Source: Puffinus mauretanicus (taxonomy: Eukaryota; Chordata; Aves; Procellariiformes; Procellariidae). Taken from it: 64,000 nt of DNA. Position 1 is the first letter of the stretch. Every line of letters begins with the position of its first letter. The translations under genes were made by a program, and so were the position numbers. Under the pieces are notes generated by a model, which saw nothing but the letters and a program-made list of their open reading frames with translations, was not told the origin of the DNA and searched no databases. Where the stretch lies: positions 1,426,001 through 1,490,000 of the forward strand of contig JAJKFH010001315.1 in NCBI GenBank assembly GCA_023333565.1. The letters run 5' to 3'. Shown here in pieces: positions 1 to 64,000 of this stretch.

Positions 1-3000
1 TAGAAAATGCTGTGTATAAGAAATACCTAGTATACTATATATTTTCTGCAAGATGATAAACAAACTGTAGCTAGCTATAGAAAATCCATTACTGCTGATG
101 ATCATACAGTAGGTGACATGTTCTCTACTGTTTAAGTAGATTGCAGACTGTGGATGTCTACATGTTTAGTCATCCTGTTAGCTGTTATTTCTTTGGTGGT
201 CCTGGCTCATCAAATTTTGTTTGAGCTGGTTTTCTGTATTAATGGATCCTGCTAAGGTTTGTCTTGTGTCGTTGTAGCTGTGTGTATCAAAGTTCTGTTC
301 TAGTTTTTGTCAGGTGGTAAAAAATCAGTAACAACTGGATTTGAAAAAGCTTTTAAATATTAAAGATTACTTTGAACTGCATGTTGTGGTAAGCAAGCGT
401 CCTCTTCTGCAGAAGGAGCCTGTAACTCCTGTGGAGGGGGGTGAGGCAGGGAAGTCATTCCTCTTCAAAAACTTCAGATTTCTATCCAGGCTTGGCAACT
501 TTTATGTCTTTGCATTTGGGACTGCTTTTCTTCTTGTACTCTTCTCTTAAGTAGGATCAGTTTTGTCTTTTATTACCAGGTGGGGTCATTTAGTTGCTTT
601 TTTAATAAGTCAGCACAGTCTATTTAATGCCTTCTCACAGGACTAGATGTTATGTCTCAGGAAAGCATTGCTAGTCTGTTACAACCACCTATGGAAAACA
701 AGCAGTGATTTTCTTGGTGTTCTGGGGTTTTTTTGTTATTTCAGGTGTATAATGCAGTGTTTAATAATTAATTGCTACCCCATTTCTGCTGTTAAATCAT
801 TGAGAAGGGTAGCATAAATTTACAGCTGGTATTTGATTACCCATTTTTGCATAATCCCTTCTACAGAGAAGAGATTTCTCTTTTATGATAATTTTGTTTA
901 GTATTTAGAGTGCTGATGCTGGATAAGCTCTGCACAATATTTGAATATTAAACAGTTATACCAATGAATACCAACACTTAAGTAAGTGGTGTTGATACTA
1001 AAGTTAATAATTGTGAATTTTCATTTTGCAAGAATTTCCAAGGAACAGACTCCTTTAGAAAATCTAATCTTAATAGCTAACTCGTAGGCAAAAAAGAAAA
1101 TCAAACTACCACAGTCTTTCCCACTTAGTTGGTCTGAGTTTAATTTTAATCCAAAGTCTTCACAAGATGAGGGTCTTTGGATTTTTATTTTATTTTTTGT
1201 TTTATTTTTCTTTCCATTGTCCTGTGTTTGTGAGAGAACCAAAGACAGACATTTCTGGAAGTCTCTATCCTTTATTCTTGACTACACAAATTTATCGTTG
1301 TCTAACAGTGAGGATCGTCATCTTTCAATGTTAATTGCAACTACTCTGTACTGACAACTGGGACTAGGCGGTGATAACTTTATGCAAATTAGCCCAGTAT
1401 GAGATAGTTAAATTATAGCTATGCTCGGCTATCAACCCACTAGAGTGCAGTGTGGCCATGAAGCAGCTTTCTTTTAGAGCCTAATACAAATGAGGTAAAT
1501 GGGAACCATGAGGAAAAGCTTAAGTTGGTGATAAACTTTTCGCTGAGTGTGTGAGAGAGGAAACCGAAAGAAGGTTCTTTGTTAGTAAAATGTGGTAGAG
1601 GAGATCTAATATTACACATACACACAGGATAAAGTAAATGACCTGATGTGGCATCTTCTGCTGCTTCTGCGCATCAGTGAAGTTCCACCTATCTGCAGGG
1701 CATCGTCTGTCTCAGCTGCCGGATCAATGCCTACACTTGCAAAGAGTTGGTAGCTGTATGAAGCAAAGGCTAACAGAGCCTTACCCAAAAGTTACCAAAT
1801 CCAATGGGGAAACTCTCATTGATGCAGTGCAGAAGACCCTTAAAGTTCTGTTCATTAATTCTGAACAGGATAAAATTTTCCAATCCTGTAGAACTTTGAG
1901 GCGTTTTCTTTTTTAAAATCTTTTTCACTCTGTAGCTTAAAGAAACCAAGTCCTTTTGCAGTTCTTCAAGAGGCAGATCCCATAACAGACCTGGGGATTA
2001 GCATATTCCCTTGGAGTATGCAAGACAAGGACGCAAAGTTCCTGTACTGATCCTGCCTTTCAGCTTTATGCCCAGGCTGTTGGATATTTTGAAGTAGTCA
2101 TTCTTGTTCTCTCTTATCAAAAAAGTTGACAAGGTTTGGAATATTTATTCTCTAAAGCTAATGATTGAGTCCGGGATCCCAGTTGAGTGTCCAAACTATT
2201 GGAACACTTTGATCTGGTCTGAATCTGTTTCTCTGTGTGTGGTTTTGACTTGTAATTATATTTCAACAAATACAACTTTTCCAGTATAGCACTGTTTACC
2301 AGGGGACCCTCATAATAATGCTAATTTTGGTGCTCTTTGCACAGCGTTGCAGAATGGGTGCATAACAGTTGTATGGTTTAGCAGGACATATTTTAGAATA
2401 GTTTTCATACTGAATTGGAAAATCTGCTAGCTTTCTCAACGTTCAAAATATGTAATTGAATGGTAGCATCTGATTGCACTATTTTTTAAGTTAGTATTTA
2501 TTTGTTTTATAGATAAATAAACCTCAGAAATTAAACAGTAGGAGAAAATTATGAAATAACAATAGGACTTTGAGTGTTTAATCTGAAAGGGATAGTAGTA
2601 TGGGAATACAGATGATTTTTTTTATTTAAGAAAATTGTCTTTTCTTTAACCAATTGTAATTATAGGACTGCCTTACCATTCTTGACAGTAATCTAGTTTT
2701 CTAATTTAAATTTCTTGTACCTTGTCATTGTAGTTAATTCCCTTGGAATTAGTTTATTGTTTAAAATGGAACCTCCTGGTATCGTATAAATATAATGCTT
2801 ATTGCTTAGTACACAAAATTTCTCTCCAAACACACACAGGTTAATTAATAAATCCCATCCATTAAGTGCATGATTTTTCAGATTGTGGGCTTAATCCAAT
2901 AAAGGTATAGAAGAGTTTGAGTTCCACATTGCTTAATTTTCAGCGGTCTGGCCCCAGGCAAGAATCTACACACCCTGGTGTTGTGGGTTGAGGTAGCTTA

Positions 3001-5154
3001 CACAGTCCAAGAAAAAATGAGGTCTTTTAGGCTGCAGGCATCTAGAATAGATCTAAAGCAATCAAGTAAATGAAAGCATGCCTCTATGGTCTGATCACCA
3101 GGCAGTTCAGGCCAGTGGAAGTTCTTGGTGATAATTTCTAGAAACTCTCAGCAAATATGCGCTCACCAGCCAGATGATAAAAACACAGCTTAAAGGAAAG
3201 AGCCATAACTGTGTTTTTCAAGGAGCTTTATCTTGAGGGGCCTGTGAACATCCGCCAGATTAGATTATATACACTTGTATTCAAAAGTGAGAAGCTAAAT
3301 AAGTTCAAATACTGCTAGGAGGTATGACAGTGGGAGGTCAGTTGTCACCTGAGAATGTTGCATTTGGCACTTTCTAATACTTCTTAGGTAAAAGATAAAT
3401 GAATGTTTTAATAAAATTATAATTAAAAAAAAAAAAAAAGGTCATATAGACCCTTATTTAAATCCTAAATAGGAGAATGGCTCTGCTAGTTCTTATTTCT
3501 TCTTCCAAGAGCTCTGCATAGATACCAGTGCGCTTGGTTGTTTTTTCAGGTGTCCTCTGCTGGTGCACGTTTTCAGTATGCTATGTTTGTGTAAGTCCTC
3601 TTTACTCTGAGAAGGATGTGTTCTCAGCCCGTTGTATGGAGAATGAGACACAACACAAGGATTAACAGATAAAGGTGGCTAGGAGTAGAACAATGTGGAA
3701 TGTATTCTTGGGTTAAGTGAGATTTTTAGTGTCAGGCATATCGCAAATAGGAAGGAATACTGTCTCAAAGATTGGAAACAGTCTGAAGAAGGATGAGGAG
3801 ATTAGATTTGATGCAGTATAAGTTGGGAAGATGGTAGGAAGCCTCACATAAGAAGGCTATAGTTTTATAATAGGGATTCTGTAAGTATGTCTCTTAAATC
3901 CTCTCTGCAACTGCATCAGCCACTAAAATACAGTGCTGAAATACCTGACCTCTTAGTGCTTTCTTATTACAAACTGGCCTATTCATTTTAGAGGAAGATA
4001 GACTCTCTTGGCAAATGTCCTAGTGCCCAGTACTTCTGTACTGTTCCACTTCCTGTCCTCATTTAAATGAGAGTTTTGAAATTGATTTCCATAGAAGCAG
4101 GATGCGCAGCCCCAAATCCCATACGGACTCTCTGTGTTGAATTTTGTTTTCCTTGGAAAGGGTAGCCCACAGTACATCTGCACAGGGCTTTCTAGGGTGC
4201 CTCAAGGTAGCTGGAACACCACAAATTCTTTGAAATTTGTGCAAGTTCCCGATGATTATTCATATTTGTAAGTTAGACTTGCAGTTGCTAATGTCTTGGT
4301 TGAAGACTCTCTGATGTTGCAGCAAGACACTCAGAAAGCATTATCCACGTTTTCCTTGGCAGTTAGAGCACGTTCCAGCTGTTGCACCATGGCAGATACA
4401 GCAGCAATGAAAGATCCATGTAAAAGAACATAACCCTAGCAGGTATTTCCTTTAGAGTGGGGAACAGGAACTGATTTATGGTGTAGTGAATGGTACAGAA
4501 TGTTTTCAAATCACCAGAGTTTACTGCAGGGATTATTTATCTATAACTGACAGTAGCGCTTTTAGACAAGAAGTTCAGTAGAACACAACTTTAACTTTTT
4601 AGAGTTCTACAAATGCCAGAACATCCTTCCTTGATGTGCCTGTGTATCTGCATTATAAATTACATGTATGGAATTTGTGTTGAATAATAGAGCAGCAGCA
4701 GTTTGGAGGAAATACTTTAATATCTATTCCTGCATACATCCCAGAGATCTGCAGGGGGAATGAGATCAATTTTCCTTCAAGCCAAATTCATAGCAGTCTT
4801 GTAGCATTAACCAAATTTGAAAAGCATCATTCACAGCCACCTTCACTTGTGGGACAAATCCCTCCCTTGAACTCATTATGTGGACACACGTTTACAACAG
4901 ATGGAAAAATTCCTTCAGCAGACTTCACTTTGTGAAACTTCCCGAATATCAGTAAATCTAATAGGAAAGGAATTTGGTACTAACATTATCTTAATATTTT
5001 CATGTTTGTGGAATTGAATTAGGCTTCTGTTTTGATATGAGAAAGGCCACGCTCTGGGTTTATATATTCTTGTTGCATTCTTTCTGAATGAATATTTAAT
5101 ACTGCTATTGTATATTTTTGTGGAGCTGATTAACTTTTTTTTTTCCCCCTACAG
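1..5154 (+). other. ABCC8: ABCC8 intron 3 (3' part)
   Basis: This is AT-rich non-coding sequence ending in a T/C tract and ACAG at 5151-5154. I looked for an exon 3 equivalent (the end of TMD0 helix 4 and its loop) and saw none, so the upstream exons are outside. Short ORFs here have no recognisable homology. A poly-A run lies near 3424-3440. No other gene, RNA or repeat is recognised. Confidence 0.75.
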
Positions 5155-61485
<56,331 letters not shown>

Positions 61486-64000
61486 GTATAGTTTTTTAAG
61501 AAACTTACATTACCTCGCTTTTGAATATCTATCTCTGATTCCGTACTGCAATTGTGCAGTTATAAGTAATTGTAATTTGAGTCACCTGGGAAATCCAGAG
61601 TCCCCAAAACACTGGTAAGAGGGAACTCCAAAACACTGAAGACCTTTAAGCATTTTGCGTGTGAAGGAGTTACGGTAGAAAAACAAGCTAATGTGTGTCA
61701 GCTGCCTTGCGGTAACTCTCCATACACTTGCACGCAGCCTAAAAAAAAACTTGTGGGCAAATGTGATTTAAGAAGCTAAATTAGCTTGCAATTACCACAG
61801 CGTGCAGTGTGGCAGACTATGCGCTTGGACAGTTTCTATGGAACGACTAATATGCACTAACTTGTTATGCCAGAGTAATTTGTGTATGAGTCAATGTCCT
61901 GGTAAGATAAACTGTGCATGCTAGTGACTTCAGAGGATACAATAGCACCCTAAGTTATTTTTCAGATTGCTAGCTGAAAATGTGGTTGTTTATACTGATT
62001 TTGAAAATACACAAGCTGGAGACAAAGTCTTTCATCATCTGTTTTGATTCATTTTTCCGTCCACATAAGCTCACGGGAGAGCAGCCCAGGAATACCTGAT
62101 TACGTGCCTGGGTTGTGTATCTGTGTTACAAAAATGGCAGTCACACGGATACTAGTAGAGGTACCAATAAAACTACTGCTGAGCTGACCGGCTGCTTTCC
62201 CCACGCTAGTGCTATTCTTGTCTTTTCCCAGTTGACTCAAATGCGGTCAACTGTCTTCCACACCCATCTCATCTAGATGTCTACACGTTTTCTCAGTTAA
62301 TTATTACTGTTACTATTCCGTCTTTGAAACGGTAATGCTTATTCCCCCTAACCTATAATGTTAATTTTATAATAGAAGTAATGCACAAAGTTAACTTTTC
62401 TTAAACTATTCTAAATAGGATCTAAATAGCTTAATGAAAGAACAACCAGTTCAAGAGTTTGTTTCTTTTTGACTGCAGGTAGCTTCCCGAAGAGTGGTAG
62501 AACAGCATAGTATTTTCCATTATTAATTACTGTTACTGGATATTTAATTCGTTAAGTGCCAACAGCGTTCTCTAGTTTGTAGCTATATCTATGTTCAGTT
62601 TTAATGAAATTCAATTTCTCTTTTAATTATTGCTTTTCTCATTTATCCATATGTTCTACTCGATCAAGAGGATCTTTAGAGTATTATGGCTGTATATTTT
62701 CAGGTGTTGACACAGTAAATAATATTCAGTGCCATCTAGCTAATATTTTCAGTCATTTGGAGCGTTCCCTCTTGATTCTTCCTGTCACCTTGAAATGAAT
62801 TCCTCTGTCAAAGAATTGTGTTTGGTGCCTCCTTTTTCTTAAATCCCGCAGTAACTGACATGTGTCTGACCCAACAGCCATGTGTGTTCAGTAAGTTCTG
62901 TATTCCATCTGCCTGCCAGCCTCCGGCATCAGCTGGTAACCTAGCTATTTTTAGGACTGTGTAGCTTTTCAGCTGCCTAACATTTAGCAGGAGTAGTGGA
63001 GATTAGACTTGCTAGCTTGAGCATCCCTAAAAATAAGACTAATTCAGGAATCCCGTCATAATGTTAGGAGGTGTCCGTTGTTCCTGGAGTGCCCTTACCC
63101 TTGGTAACTCTCCGTCCTGCGCTTTCTCAGAATGCGTAAGGAAAAAAATGTACAAAAAATCCAGGGGGAGATCAGAAAGACAGCTACTGCTGCAGCTATA
63201 AATACACCTTCAGCAGATGCTCTGGCCTGATTTATAATTTGCTATCTGGCACTTCAGATAGCGTTGGTGCTAAATAATCAATAAAATGTAAATGTGAAGA
63301 CTTCTGCAAAGACTGGTCTGTATTCTGGGAGGCCTGGTAATCTGGGGACACTTTCTGAAGAGAAATTCTGATATTTCTGCAGTACTCCACCAACAGTGGT
63401 AACTTTGTCTGCATTCCCATTGCACGTGCATATGCATGACTGACTCATGATGCATACTTCACATCTTCTAAGGCATATCTGCATCACATAATGCCTCATG
63501 GTATAGAGATATGAAAGTTAAATGTGACTGAATTGTTTCCAGAAGCAGAACAGCCATCTCTGTATGGTAGGGCACTGAGGGTAATTAGTCCTGAGGAAAG
63601 GCAGGACTCACTAGCTCTGACGCTGCGTGACACTAATGCTCGCTTTCAGGAACAACCATTCTAGGCTATGCAAACACACCAACACGCTCAGAGCCAGCCC
63701 AGGCCATTCTTCATTGCACACAGCAGACATCTCTTATCATAGAATCACAGAATGGTTTGGGTTGGAAGGGACCTTTAAAGGTCATTTAGTCCAACCCCCC
63801 TGCCATGGGCAGGGACATCTTCAACTAGATCAGGTTGCTCAGAGCCCCGTCCAACCTGACCTTGAATGTTCCCAGGGATGGGGCATCTACCACCTCTCTG
63901 GGCAACCTGTGCCAGGGTTTCATGACCCTCATCATAAAACACTTTCTCCTTATATCTGGTCTGAATCTACCCTCTTTCAGTTTAAAACCATTCCCCCTTG
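61486..64000 (+). other. ABCC8: ABCC8 intron 29 (5' part)
   Basis: The intron opens with gtatag and runs to the window edge. I looked for an exon 30 equivalent (the segment starting Y-E/D-ARF with TAANRWLEVR) and found none. A CR1 element enters at about 63737. Minus-strand ORFs near 63232-63499 have no homology. Confidence 0.8.
63737..64000 (-). mobile_element. CR1 LINE 3' part, minus strand, cut by the window edge
   Basis: The left end TCATAGAATCACAGAATGG is the reverse complement of the CR1 terminal repeat (ATTCTGTGATTCTATGA). It is followed by the typical GGTTGGAAGGGACCTTTAAA, GTCCAACCCCCCTGCCATGG, GCAGGGACATCTTC and GGGCAACCTGTGCCAGGGTT. It appears little diverged and continues beyond the window. 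It is strong evidence for a bird genome. Confidence 0.95.

Noticed and set aside
3424..3440. Poly-A run as the tail of a processed retrocopy
   Set aside because: No coding homology or target duplication is visible upstream, so it is treated as simple sequence.
1..5154. Possible ABCC8 exon 3
   Set aside because: I searched for the segment before exon 4 (TMD0 helix 4 and the loop ending with the split Ala codon) and found no matching frame with splice sites.
61486..64000. Possible ABCC8 exon 30
   Set aside because: No frame resembling the expected TMD2 segment (TAANRWLEVR) with an AG acceptor is present. Exon 30 must lie downstream.

Overview
This window is vertebrate nuclear DNA, almost certainly from a bird. 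It is AT-rich and intron-dense, with canonical GT/AG splice sites, and it carries CR1 LINE 3' ends (a full-looking one at the right edge, a clear tail at about 44770-44823 and a fragment at about 36657-36714). It also holds a solo LTR of a kind common in bird genomes (22924-23485) and a few decayed MIR-like SINEs. No prokaryotic, viral-genome or organellar features are present.

The only gene I can support is one plus-strand gene crossing nearly the whole window: ABCC8, encoding SUR1, the sulfonylurea-receptor subunit of the K-ATP channel. I located 26 consecutive coding exons from 5155 to 61485. By comparison with human ABCC8 from memory they correspond to exons 4-29 of 39. They total 3235 nt (about 1078 codons), join in one frame without a stop, and all 26 have AG acceptors and GT donors. 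The first exon enters at phase 1 and the last leaves at phase 2, so both ends of the gene (exons 1-3 and 30 onward) lie outside. The product runs from the last part of TMD0, through the L0 linker (exon 5), TMD1 (exons 6-12), the inter-domain linker (13-14), NBD1 (15-23), the acidic linker (24-25) and the first half of TMD2 (25-29). The paralogue choice is SUR1 rather than SUR2 (ABCC9), because diagnostic segments in exons 5, 7, 8 and 20-22 read like SUR1.

Layout: 1-5154 is intron 3 (partial); 5155-17275 holds exons 4-8; 17276-24337 is the 7-kb intron 8 with the solo LTR; 24338-31472 holds exons 9-12, with a CpG-rich block in intron 10; 35926-38616 holds exons 13-16 (Walker A in 16); 43087-44750 holds two 36-nt microexons; 47803-55318 holds the rest of NBD1; 56022-61485 holds the acidic linker and TMD2; 61486-64000 is intron 29 (partial), ending in CR1.

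I found no convincing undescribed system. The points most worth a second look are: an RKR-to-RKK change at the SUR1 ER-retention motif, two frame-neutral microexons with a CR1 tail about 20 bp behind the second donor, a Trp-to-Cys change in TM12, gained glycosylation sequons, a diverged duplicated segment shared by introns 4 and 6, and an unexplained CpG-dense block in intron 10.
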